From Solimonas sp047605265 (lineage in GTDB: Bacteria; Pseudomonadota; Gammaproteobacteria; Nevskiales; Nevskiaceae), in contig JASGFY010000029.1 in the NCBI GenBank assembly GCA_047605265.1, forward strand, positions 1 to 37,390: a stretch of 37,390 nucleotides of DNA, in the 5' to 3' direction. The position numbers and the translations under genes are program-made. Each line of letters opens with the position of its first letter. Within the stretch, counting starts at the first letter, position 1. This document shows positions 27,576-35,939 of this stretch, in pieces. The notes under the pieces were generated by a model. That model made no database searches and was not told the origin of the DNA. It saw nothing but the letters and a program-made list of their open reading frames with translations.

Positions 27576-28022
27576 ATGAGTGAAGAACCTGCTCCCCTGC
27601 AATTCTGGCACCACCACGGCGGCGTCAGCGTGCCGGACCTCGACGCGTCGATCGCCTGGTACCGTGACGTGCTCGGCTTCGAGGTCGCGCGCCGTTTCCC
27701 GATCCCGACGATTCCGGCCGACGTCGCCGTGCTGCAGAACGGGCCGCTGCACATTGAGCTGTTCCAGGTCGATGGCGCCAGGCCGCTGCCCGACGAGCGC
27801 CGCCAGCCGGACACTGACGTCTACACGCACGGCAACAAGCACGTGTCGTTCGCGGTCGCCAACGTGCGGCCGTTCGCCGAGGAGCTGAAGAAGCGTGGCG
27901 CCGACATCGTCTGGGTCCGCGAGTTCGCGCAGGGCGCCAACATCTTCATCCGCGACAACGCCGGCAACCTGATCGAATTCGTGCAGACGGCGTTTCCGGA
28001 GGCGCGCTTCGCCTCGCTCTGA
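27576..28022 (+). CDS. VOC-family (glyoxalase-like) protein
   Basis: 148 residues from ATG 27576; a TTG at 27558 overlapping the previous stop is in frame but less likely. Two beta-alpha-beta-beta-beta modules are visible. Metal-ligand candidates are a His among residues 12-14 (HHHGGVSVPDLD), Glu in HIELFQ, His in KHVSFAV and Glu in NLIEFVQ, the standard glyoxalase/dioxygenase quartet. Members are isomerases, epimerases or dioxygenases. It is last gene of the operon that starts at 21428. The reaction is unknown. Confidence 0.85.
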   Translation: MSEEPAPLQFWHHHGGVSVPDLDASIAWYRDVLGFEVARRFPIPTIPADVAVLQNGPLHIELFQVDGARPLPDERRQPDTDVYTHGNKHVSFAVANVRPFAEELKKRGADIVWVREFAQGANIFIRDNAGNLIEFVQTAFPEARFASL

Positions 28023-28062
28023 GCGCCGCCGGAAGAGGCGCGCCGCGCTGATCCGGCCGGCG

Positions 28063-28995
28063 TCAGCGGCCTTGCGGGGCGGCGAGGAAATCCAGCAGCA
28101 GCGGCGTCAGCAGTTCCGGCGATTCCGTGGCGATGAAGTGGCCGGTCTGCAGCACGGCGAAGCGGCCGCGCGGCAGTGCATCGGCGACCGCGCGCACGCT
28201 GTCGAGCGGACGCTGCGCGTAAAGCGCGGCCGCGACGATCAGCGACGGGCACTGCACGGATTTGAGCACCGGCGCGAAATCGGTGCCGGCGATCATGCGC
28301 AGCGTCGCCGCCATGCTGGCGCGGTCCGTCGACAATTGCTGCCCGCGGAATGCCGCGACGCGCTCGGGATGGCCACGACGCAGCGCGACCGGATAAATAT
28401 CGTCGAAAGAGGCGTCGAGATAGTCCCGCATCGGCGTGCGCTCGACGTGGTCGGCGCTGGCCAGCAACAGCGTGCGCTGGGCGTCATTGGCCGCGCCGGT
28501 CGCCGGCGACAGGCCGACCAGCGCGCGCACGCGTTCCGGATAGGCCGCCGCGAACTGCAGGGCGACGGCGCCGCCGACCGCGCCGCCCACCAGCGCCACG
28601 GGGCCGTCGATCCGCAGCGTGTCGAGCAGGGCTTTGAGGTCGGCGACTTCGTCGGCGAAGGTGACGGTGCCGGCGATCTTCTGCGACAGGCCGAAGCCGC
28701 GCAGGTCGTAGCGCAGCACTCGGTAGTGCGCTTCCAGCGCCGGCATGATCGGATCCCAGCTCTCCAGCGTCATGCCCATCTCGTGCAGCAGCACGACGGT
28801 CTGGCGGCCCTCGCCGCTGAGGTTGTAGCGCAGGCTCTGCTGATTGACGTCGGCGAACGCCGCCGCCCGCGCCGGCGCAGCCGCCAGCAGCGGCAGCGCC
28901 AGCAGCAGGGCGCACGGCAGGTGCGGGAACCTGCCGCGCGTCGCCCGCCGGACCGGCCGGCATGCGCGTGCTTCTCCGGTCTCCGGGATAGACAT
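28063..28995 (-). CDS. exported alpha/beta hydrolase-fold protein lacking the serine
   Basis: 310 residues. A signal peptide (hydrophobic ALLLALPLLAAAPARAAA, about residues 29-46) predicts export. The fold is clear: VVLLHEMGMTLESWDP, YDLRGFGLS, and a C-terminal TGHFIATESPE with His286. The nucleophile elbow, normally GHSMGG, is GGAVGG at 137-142, so the catalytic Ser is Ala139. Either it has no hydrolase activity and binds a ligand, or it uses another mechanism. It follows the extradiol-like gene by 73 bases in a leftward pair, ending convergent to the VOC gene. Confidence 0.87.
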   Translation of the reverse strand: MSIPETGEARACRPVRRATRGRFPHLPCALLLALPLLAAAPARAAAFADVNQQSLRYNLSGEGRQTVVLLHEMGMTLESWDPIMPALEAHYRVLRYDLRGFGLSQKIAGTVTFADEVADLKALLDTLRIDGPVALVGGAVGGAVALQFAAAYPERVRALVGLSPATGAANDAQRTLLLASADHVERTPMRDYLDASFDDIYPVALRRGHPERVAAFRGQQLSTDRASMAATLRMIAGTDFAPVLKSVQCPSLIVAAALYAQRPLDSVRAVADALPRGRFAVLQTGHFIATESPELLTPLLLDFLAAPQGR

Positions 28996-29068
28996 GACGA
29001 ATCCTCCTCGCTGGCGCTCTCGCGTTCAATCATGCGGGCCGGCGGCACGCGCCGTCCGGCCGCCGCCG

Positions 29069-30073
29069 TCAGTCGGCGCGGTAGTTGCGGAAGGCCTCGA
29101 GCGAGGCGCCGTCGGGGTCGAGCGCGACGTCCCAGCTCAGGCCTGCGCCGGTGTAGAAGCCCGGCGGCTCGCTGGACCACAGCGTGGCCCCGAACTTGAT
29201 CTCCCAGACGCGGGGGATCCAGTTGTCGTCGAGGTAATCGGTGTCGACGTGGTACTCGGCATCGCCGCCACAGGGGCAGGGGAAGTAGTAGTAGATCGCC
29301 GACGAGATGCGGTGCCGGTTGAGGCGCGACGCGAACGGACGGCTTGGCGACCAGCCGTGATCCTCCATGTAGTTGGCACCGAGCATCAACTCGTCGATGT
29401 CCTCGAGCCCGAAGGCGATGTGCGCGTAGCCGCGCTTGCCGCGCAGGCCCTTGTGCTGCGTCGTCACCCAGAACGTCGTGTGGTGCTCGTGCGTGCCGTC
29501 GGCGCGCGCGAAGATGCCGTTCGCCTTCGAGTGATCGCTGAGGCGGAAACCGAGGCGGTCGCGGAAGAATTCGAACGAGGCGACGTAGTCGTCCGCCAAG
29601 TAGACGATGTGGTTGATCGTCTTGGGCCGTGCGCGCAGGCGCCATTTGCGCTGCTGGTTCAGGCGCCGGATCAGGCCGGGAGCGTTGACCGGATCGGGCT
29701 GCGAGACGACGGGGCGCTTGGCCCAGACGCGCAGGCCGAGCGGCGTGCCGTCATCGGTGAAGAAATGCGCCGTGCCGTCGGCGTCGCGCCGCACCTCGCG
29801 GTCCGTCTTCAGTCCGGCGACCAGCGTTTCCAGCGACTCGGCCGTGTCGACGCCGAAGATCGTCTCGCGCACGCCGGGACCATCGAAATAGGCGGGCGGC
29901 AGGCGCGGATCGTCGGCGAGGCGCACGACGATGCGAGAGCCCGACGCCACCTCGAACACGCTTTCGCGTCCGTCGGCCGCGAGCCTGGTCAGGCCATAGT
30001 CGTCCCAGAAGCGGGTGCACAAAGGCAGATCGTCGACGCCGTAGATGACGGATTCAATTCCCAGTATGGACAT
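29069..30073 (-). CDS. two-domain VOC protein, extradiol-dioxygenase-like
   Basis: 334 residues, with two VOC modules. The C-terminal one holds the expected Fe(II) ligands at the BphC-type spacing: His155 (KTINHIVYLADD), His218 (YAHIAFGLEDID) and Glu273 (GDAEYHVDTDYLD). The N-terminal module lacks ligands, as in type I extradiol dioxygenases (about 290-335 residues). It would cleave a catechol next to its hydroxyl group using O2. No signal peptide. Box D lies 50 bases upstream and the exported hydrolase-fold gene downstream. Substrate not determined; other VOC functions remain possible. Confidence 0.8.
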   Translation of the reverse strand: MSILGIESVIYGVDDLPLCTRFWDDYGLTRLAADGRESVFEVASGSRIVVRLADDPRLPPAYFDGPGVRETIFGVDTAESLETLVAGLKTDREVRRDADGTAHFFTDDGTPLGLRVWAKRPVVSQPDPVNAPGLIRRLNQQRKWRLRARPKTINHIVYLADDYVASFEFFRDRLGFRLSDHSKANGIFARADGTHEHHTTFWVTTQHKGLRGKRGYAHIAFGLEDIDELMLGANYMEDHGWSPSRPFASRLNRHRISSAIYYYFPCPCGGDAEYHVDTDYLDDNWIPRVWEIKFGATLWSSEPPGFYTGAGLSWDVALDPDGASLEAFRNYRAD

Positions 30074-30122
30074 CTGCTGCTTCTCCCCGCCGGTATCCGT
30101 GCGCCGCGAATGCGGCTCTCAT

Positions 30123-30146
30123 TAATTACCTTTATGGGGAATATAA
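30123..30146. promoter_or_regulatory. operator-like box D
   Basis: Core AATTACCTTTATGGGGAATA, 50 bases upstream of the leftward dioxygenase-like gene. It aligns with box G at 17 of 23 positions and with box A at 16 of 23. Confidence 0.5.
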
Positions 30147-30293
30147 CGATGCATGGTGCTCGCCGCAATGTTTTTTCTCATGCGCGGCGCCGCACCGCCG
30201 ATTTGCCGGCACGATGAAGCGCGCCGTGCGCGGCCATCGGCCAACGCTGCGCGCCGCTTCGGCGAGGATGCGTTGAGTTGAGCGTCACGATCA

Positions 30294-30317
30294 TATATTC
30301 TCGTTTATAAGAAATAT
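30294..30317. promoter_or_regulatory. operator-like box B
   Basis: TATTCTCGTTTATAAGAAAT lies 38 bases upstream of the rightward FAH-family gene. It shares the half-site TATTCTCG with the opposite arm of palindromic box A, with a slightly longer centre. Confidence 0.45.
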
Positions 30318-30354
30318 TAAGGGCGCATCGCCTGCATCGCCATCGGAGGATGTC

Positions 30355-31299
30355 GTGAAGCTCGTATTGTTTGATTCCGGCCGTGGGGAGGTCCGCCCAG
30401 GGCTGCTGACGCCGCGCGGCGTCGTCGATGCATCGTCGGTCGCGCGCGAGAGTCATGCGCCGCAGCAGACCATGGAAAATCTCATCGACGAATTCGATGC
30501 GCTGCGCCCGCATCTTGAGCGCCTGGCGCGTGACGGCGAGGCCATCGAGGAAGCGTCTGTGCGCCTGCTGCCGCCGCTGCCGCGCCCAGGCAAGATCTGC
30601 AACTGCATCGCCAACTACTGGGAGCACGCGCAGCGCGAGGCGCGGCCGCTGAACATGTTCCTGAAGAATCCGGACGCGGTGATCGGCCCCGGCGACACGA
30701 TCCGCCTGCCCGAATTCACCGAGCCCTGGGCCTTCATGCACGAAGCCGAGTTGGCGCTGGTCGTCAAGGGGCCGGCCAAGGCCGTCAGGCAGTCCGACTG
30801 GCGCAAGGCGGTGTTCGGCTACACCTGCCTGATCGACGTGACGGCGCGCGGCGAGGGCCGCGCGACGTGGAAGAAGGGCAGCTGGATGGGCAAGTCGTTC
30901 GATACCTTCGCGCCGCTCGGTCCCTGCATCGTCACCGCCGACGAGATCGACGATCCGAACGATCTGCACGTGCAGCTCTGGAACAACGGCGAGCTGCGCC
31001 ACAACTACCACACCGACGACATGGAGCACCGCGTGCCGGAGATCGTCGAGTTCGCCTCGACGATCATGACGCTGAAGACCGGCGACGTGCTGTCGTGCGG
31101 GACCAACCATGAAGGGCTGGGCTTCCTGCAGGATGGCGAAGTCGTCGAGATCGCGATCCACGGCATCGGCCGCATGACGCTGAACGTCGTCGATCCGCTG
31201 AAGCGCCACTGGGAACGCGGCGTCTACATGGGCGCCGACTCGACCCATCACGAGGCGGTGCGCCGCCACCGTCCGCAAGAGGCTGTGAATCTGAAATGA
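30355..31299 (+). CDS. fumarylacetoacetate hydrolase family protein
   Basis: 314 residues from GTG 30355, with GGAGGA just before it (an ATG at 30350 stops at once). FAH metal ligands are Glu130, Glu132 (MHEAELALVV) and Asp161 (CLIDVTARG), followed by GKSFDTFAPLGPCIV and LKTGDVLSCGTNHEGLG. FAH-fold enzymes hydrolyse or hydrate C-C bonds in acylpyruvates and ring-cleavage products, or decarboxylate oxalocrotonate. It is first in an operon with the aldehyde dehydrogenase (ATGA overlap), under box B. This fits the lower part of a meta-cleavage-type route. Confidence 0.92.
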   Translation: MKLVLFDSGRGEVRPGLLTPRGVVDASSVARESHAPQQTMENLIDEFDALRPHLERLARDGEAIEEASVRLLPPLPRPGKICNCIANYWEHAQREARPLNMFLKNPDAVIGPGDTIRLPEFTEPWAFMHEAELALVVKGPAKAVRQSDWRKAVFGYTCLIDVTARGEGRATWKKGSWMGKSFDTFAPLGPCIVTADEIDDPNDLHVQLWNNGELRHNYHTDDMEHRVPEIVEFASTIMTLKTGDVLSCGTNHEGLGFLQDGEVVEIAIHGIGRMTLNVVDPLKRHWERGVYMGADSTHHEAVRRHRPQEAVNLK

Positions 31300-32747
31300 G
31301 CAAGGTCAACCGTTCCTATCCGAAGGTCGAACTCTTCATCGACGGCGGCTGGTCGCCGGCCGTGGCCGGCGAGACGCTGGCGGTGCCGAACCCGGCGACC
31401 GGCGAGGTCATTGGCACCGTGGCGCATGCGCGGCCGACCGATCTCGATCGCGCGATCGCCGCCGCCGAGCGCGGCTTCGCGACGTGGAAGGCGACGCCGG
31501 CGCTCGAGCGCGCGCGCATCCTGCGCAAGGCCGGCAGCCTATTGCGCGAGCGCGCCGACGAGATCGCGCGGCTGATGACACTGGAGCAGGGCAAGATCGT
31601 CGCCGAGGCCAAGGGCGAGGTCGAGCGCGGCGCCGATACCTGCGAGTGGATGGCTGGCGAGGCCTCGCGCATCTATGGCCGCACGATTCCGGCGCGCTCC
31701 GCCAATGTCACGCAGCTGGTGGTCAAGGATCCGGTCGGCATCGTCGCCGCGTTCACGCCGTGGAACTTCCCGATCAACCAGCTCGTGCGCAAGGTGCTCG
31801 GCGCTCTGGCGGCGGGTTGCGCGATCGTCGTCAAAGGCCCGGAGGAGACGCCGGCTTGCTGCGCCGCGATGGTGCAGGCCTTCGCCGATGCCGGCGTGCC
31901 GGCAGGAGCGCTGAACCTGGTATTCGGCACGCCGGCGCAGATTTCCGAGTACCTGGTTCCGCATCCGTCGATCCGCAAGATCTCGTTCACCGGCTCCACC
32001 GTGGTCGGCAAGCACCTGGGTTCGCTCGCTGCGCAGCACATGAAGTTGACGACGATGGAACTCGGCGGCCATGCGCCGGTGCTGGTCTTCGCCGACAGCG
32101 ACGTCGAGGCCGCCGCCCGCGCCCTGGTCGGCAACAAGTTCCGCAACGCCGGCCAGAGCTGCATCAACCCGACGCGTCTGCTCGTCGAACGGCCCGCCTA
32201 CGAACGCTTCGTCAAGGCCTTCGTCGAGGCCAGCCGAGCGATCAAGGTCGGCGAAGGCTTCGATCCGGCGACGACGATGGGCCCGCTCGCCAACCCGCGA
32301 CGCGTGCAGGCAATGGAAGCGCTGACCGCCGACGCGCTGGCGCAGGGTGCCGTGCTCAAGCTCGGCGGCCAGCGCATCGGCGAGCGCGGCAACTTCTTCG
32401 CGCCGACGGTACTGGTCGACGTGCCGCTGACGGCGCGCATCATGAATGAGGAGCCGTTCGGTCCGCTCGTGCCGATCCGTCCGTTTGAAAGCTTCGACGA
32501 GGCGATTGCCGAAGCCAATCGCCTGCCGTTCGGCCTGTCCGCGTACGCGTTCACCGCGTCGCACGCGACGGCGATGCAGGTGGCGGCGCGCGTTGAGAGC
32601 GGCATGGTGTCGATCAACCACTTCGGTCTCGGCAATCCGGAGGCACCGTTCGGCGGCCTCAAGGATTCTGGCTATGGCTTCGAGGGCGGCGCCGAGGCGA
32701 TCGAGGCCTATCTGCAGCCGCGCTTCATCAGTTTCGCCGATCTCTGA
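31296..32747 (+). CDS. NAD(P)-dependent aldehyde dehydrogenase
   Basis: 483 residues, overlapping the FAH-family stop by 4 bases. The Rossmann region reads FTPWNFPINQLVRKVLGALAAG (pieces TPWNFPINQL), then KISFTGSTVVGK. Catalytic Glu255 is in MELGGHAP and Cys289 in NAGQSCINPTRL. The best fit is the succinate-semialdehyde / glutarate-semialdehyde / vanillin-type group of class I ALDHs. It likely oxidises a semialdehyde made by the pathway. Downstream is a decayed receptor, not another enzyme gene. Confidence 0.95.
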   Translation: MSKVNRSYPKVELFIDGGWSPAVAGETLAVPNPATGEVIGTVAHARPTDLDRAIAAAERGFATWKATPALERARILRKAGSLLRERADEIARLMTLEQGKIVAEAKGEVERGADTCEWMAGEASRIYGRTIPARSANVTQLVVKDPVGIVAAFTPWNFPINQLVRKVLGALAAGCAIVVKGPEETPACCAAMVQAFADAGVPAGALNLVFGTPAQISEYLVPHPSIRKISFTGSTVVGKHLGSLAAQHMKLTTMELGGHAPVLVFADSDVEAAARALVGNKFRNAGQSCINPTRLLVERPAYERFVKAFVEASRAIKVGEGFDPATTMGPLANPRRVQAMEALTADALAQGAVLKLGGQRIGERGNFFAPTVLVDVPLTARIMNEEPFGPLVPIRPFESFDEAIAEANRLPFGLSAYAFTASHATAMQVAARVESGMVSINHFGLGNPEAPFGGLKDSGYGFEGGAEAIEAYLQPRFISFADL

Positions 32748-32813
32748 GCGCGCGATGACGAAACTCACCACAACGCTGTGCCGGCGCGGGCCGCCGAGCC
32801 GCCGCCGGAATAG

Positions 32814-33045
32814 CTCTCCATCGATTATCTGAGCAATACGCGGCAGGATTCGTTCGTGAGCGGCGACTTCGATCTGCGCTACGATCCGCCGCGCGGTGCT
32901 GACCGTCTCTCCGCGTACGGGCACAACATCAAGGACGAGGCGATCGCCACCGATGCCTGTCTGCAGCCGCTCACGACGGGCTTGGTCTGCAGCGTGCGTG
33001 CTGCGCCCGCCTCGCATCTATGGACTGCGCCGAGCCTCTTCTGCC
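32814..33045 (+). pseudogene. TonB-dependent receptor, C-terminal remnant
   Basis: Open frame without start reading SIDYLSNTRQDSF, SGDFDLRYDPPRGADRL, SAYGHNIKDEAIATDA. This is the end of a TonB-dependent receptor barrel (FDLRY ... AYGxNIxDEA), and a one-base shift near 33005 gives PPRIYGLR, the usual final strand of such receptors. The intact receptor on the other strand ends with FNLRYESADARWQIGAYVDN and APRTYGVRGGFRF, the same pattern. The upstream part of the gene is gone. The remainder of 32748-33194 shows no other gene. Confidence 0.65.
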
Positions 33046-33194
33046 TGGCCGGGCGGATCACGTTGGGGTGACGGCCAAGGACAACCGACGGTTTGTTGAG
33101 GCGGTGCTTTACGGCATCGGCGGCCGCGGCAGGCCGGGCGATGCTGCCGGGCCGCCGCCAGCGCAACCTCTGGCGGCGGCCGGCGCGCGTGCGC

Positions 33195-35486
33195 TCAGAA
33201 CCTGAAGCCTCCCCGCACGCCGTAGGTGCGCGGCGCCGACAGTGCGGCGGTGATGGCGCCGGAGTTCTCGGGCTTGTAGAGGATGCCTTGCGACACGCTG
33301 AGGCTGGTGCCGGGATACATGACGGCTTCGTTCTCGATGTTGTCGACGTAGGCGCCGATCTGCCAGCGCGCGTCGGCGGATTCGTAGCGCAGATTGAAGC
33401 TGCTCATGTGGTAGGCATCGCGATACGAGCCGGCGATGTGATTGACGTTGAGCCAGGTGCTGCTTTCATAGTGAACGCTCGGCGCCGCGACGATACGGCC
33501 ACCGCTGGCCAGCGCAAAGCTGCGCTCGTAGCCCAGTGTGCCGGACCAGTGCGGCATGTTGATGCGCGGCCAGTCGACGTGCGCCGGATTGATGCCGGAC
33601 TGCGTCGAGCCGGTGCCGGGATAGACCTTGTACTCGCCGCGTTCGGTCAGGATGTCGGCGTTGATGCGGTCGCGATCGGTGACGAGCCAGTCGACCGTCA
33701 GCTCGGCGCCTTCCGCCCAGCCGGGCACGTTGAACGGAATGCCGGTCTGGCCCGCCGGATTGATCGCGCTGACCGCCGTGATCTGCTGATCCTTGTAGTC
33801 CCAGTAGAACAGTTCGAGATTGGTCTGCAGCCGGTTGGCCAGGAAGCGGTTCTTCGAGCCGATCTCGTAGGCGGTGAGCCGCTCCTGCTTGTACGTGTTC
33901 GGCGGCAGGCCGATGTACGAGCCGCCGGCCTTGAAGCCGGTGCGCACGTTGGCGTACAGCAGCGACCTGGGGCGCCAGTCGTATTCGATGCCGCCCTTGT
34001 AGCTGAGGTTGCTGAAGGTCAGGCTGCCGGCGTTCGGCACCTGGCAGGCGCCCAGCGGCTGATCGTCGGTTGCGTCGGTGATGACGGCGGGAGAGGGGCA
34101 AGTATCGGTCGTGAAGCTGCCGTCCAGCGAGGCATAGCCGTCCTGGCTCTTGCGCTCGTGCGTATAACGCAGGCCGCCGGTCAGGTGCAGCGCATCGCTC
34201 ACGGCATAGGTGGTTTCGCCGAAGGCTGCCAGACTGGTGTCATCAAGGTTCGGCGTGTGCACGATCTGCCAGCCGCTGGCCTCCAGCGTGCGGTTCTCGG
34301 CGTCTTGGCTCTCGCGGAATGCGTAGAGGCCGCCAAGCCAGCGCCAGGGCCCGGCGCTATCCGAAGCGAGCCGGATCTCGAGGCTTTCCTGCTCTGACGT
34401 CTCGTCGAGCGACTGGATGAACCCGGAGCTGTAGTTCTTGTAGTTGATGTCGGTACCGACGTAGGCGGGGATGACGGTCAGCGTCGCGAAGTCCAGGTTC
34501 CAGTCCAGCTGCACCTTGGCGATCCATTGGCTGTTGTCGACGTAGCCGTCGTTGCCGACCACGGACAGCGAGGCGAGCGAGTCGGTGACCGCGGTGCCCG
34601 TACTGTCGGCGAACGTCGGGCAGCGCGACGAATCGCCGCATCCGGAGGGCGCGTAGGCGGCCCAGTGATTGTGCGGATCCAGCCACTTGCTGCTGCTGCT
34701 GTTGGGATAGAGGAACACCACGCTCGGACCCTTGGAGCCGTCGTGGTAATAGTCGAGGCTGCTCAGCACCGTGAGGTCGCCGTTCGGCTTGTACAGCAGG
34801 CTGGCGCGGCCGCCCTGATTGTCGGCGTCGTTATAGCCGTTGCTGAGATAGCCGTCATGCCGATTGGTCTGGAACGCGAAGCGCGCGGCCAGCGTGTCGC
34901 TCAATGGCGTGTTGGCCATGCCGCCGGCGCGCAGCGTGCCGAAGTTGCCGACGTCGAAGTTCACCGCGCCGGTGTACTGGAATTCCGGGAGGGCGGGAAT
35001 CAGGTTGATGGCGCCGACCGTGGCGTTGCGGCCGTACAGCGTGCCCTGCGGCCCTTTGAGGATCTCGACGCGTTGCAGATCGTAGAACGCCGAAGTCGTC
35101 GAGAACTGGCGGGCGATCGCCACGCCGCCGACGTTGTAGGACACCGTCGGATCGGTATAGGCGGGTGACGAGCCGCCGCCGCCGATGCCGCGCAGCGCGA
35201 CGTTCGCCGACGGTGCGGCCGAAGCGATCGACAGGCCCGGAACCGACTGGACCAGATCCTTGCTGCTGGCCACGCCATCGGCCTGCAATTGGTCGCCGCC
35301 GATCACCGTCAGCGACAGGGCCAGACGCTGGGCATCGGCTTCGCGGCGCTCGGCCGTGACGATCACTTCGGCGATGCCGCCGGCATCGTCGCTCGCCGCG
35401 GGCGCGGTGTTCTCCTGGGCGTGCGCGGCCGGCGCCAATGCCAGCAGCGGCGGGATGACACACGACAGTTTTCTTAATGGATACAT
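33195..35486 (-). CDS. TonB-dependent outer-membrane receptor
   Basis: 763 residues. The signal peptide is MYPLRKLSCVIPPLLALAPAAHA, followed by a TonB-box-like IAEVIVTAERRE, the plug domain (SSKDLVQSVPGLSI, VEILKGPQGTLYGRNATVGAIN) and a barrel ending in the aromatic residue of GGFRF. It imports a scarce or large ligand across the outer membrane using TonB energy. The long extracellular loops are rich in Ser, Asp and Tyr. It sits at the end of the catabolic locus and carries box C 215 bases upstream, so it probably imports the pathway substrate rather than a siderophore; this is inferred. A strong GGAGGAGAGG precedes the ATG. Confidence 0.95.
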   Translation of the reverse strand: MYPLRKLSCVIPPLLALAPAAHAQENTAPAASDDAGGIAEVIVTAERREADAQRLALSLTVIGGDQLQADGVASSKDLVQSVPGLSIASAAPSANVALRGIGGGGSSPAYTDPTVSYNVGGVAIARQFSTTSAFYDLQRVEILKGPQGTLYGRNATVGAINLIPALPEFQYTGAVNFDVGNFGTLRAGGMANTPLSDTLAARFAFQTNRHDGYLSNGYNDADNQGGRASLLYKPNGDLTVLSSLDYYHDGSKGPSVVFLYPNSSSSKWLDPHNHWAAYAPSGCGDSSRCPTFADSTGTAVTDSLASLSVVGNDGYVDNSQWIAKVQLDWNLDFATLTVIPAYVGTDINYKNYSSGFIQSLDETSEQESLEIRLASDSAGPWRWLGGLYAFRESQDAENRTLEASGWQIVHTPNLDDTSLAAFGETTYAVSDALHLTGGLRYTHERKSQDGYASLDGSFTTDTCPSPAVITDATDDQPLGACQVPNAGSLTFSNLSYKGGIEYDWRPRSLLYANVRTGFKAGGSYIGLPPNTYKQERLTAYEIGSKNRFLANRLQTNLELFYWDYKDQQITAVSAINPAGQTGIPFNVPGWAEGAELTVDWLVTDRDRINADILTERGEYKVYPGTGSTQSGINPAHVDWPRINMPHWSGTLGYERSFALASGGRIVAAPSVHYESSTWLNVNHIAGSYRDAYHMSSFNLRYESADARWQIGAYVDNIENEAVMYPGTSLSVSQGILYKPENSGAITAALSAPRTYGVRGGFRF

Positions 35487-35939
35487 GAGACCTCTCCTCC
35501 TCTTGGATACGACTGGAACGGCTGTTCTGCGTTGTGAAAATCACATTGCGGCGGCGTGTGCCGGCGCTTCGGTGCGGCGATGCAGGGACGCATGAGGGGA
35601 TTGGCGCTGTCGGGAACGACGAGCGGCCGGAAAAGCACTCCGGGCGAACATCCGATATCACCATGTGCAATGGCGCACATTGGCGTCTCCTCCGTTTTTT
35701 AAATTCCTTATTATCGGAATAATTTTTTCGAACATTATTCTTGATGTCGGGAATAGTCAATCCCCGGCCCGCCCGGGCCTGCTGGCTCCGGCGCTGCGCC
35801 GAAGCCGGACAGGCTGTCGCAGCTTGCCCGGCTTCGAGCCGGTATCGATGCTTGGGCGGGCACACTCATCGTCGAAAAGGCGCCGTCGCCGGACGCGAAA
35901 AGACCGGCGATTTCGCTTGCGAATTCTGGACTCGGGCTA
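35487..35939. other. intergenic region between receptor and FG-GAP genes
   Basis: 453 bases without a supported gene. It contains the leader of the leftward receptor gene, box C at 35701-35724, and a hairpin with nine-base arms (CGAAGCCGG at 35800-35808, CCGGCTTCG at 35828-35836) that may lie behind the FG-GAP gene's 3' end. No T-run accompanies the hairpin. Confidence 0.5.
35701..35724. promoter_or_regulatory. operator-like box C
   Basis: ATTCCTTATTATCGGAAT (35703-35720) has ATTCC/GGAAT arms around an eight-base centre. It is 215 bases upstream of the leftward TonB-dependent receptor, farther than the other boxes, so its promoter may have a long leader. Confidence 0.45.
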
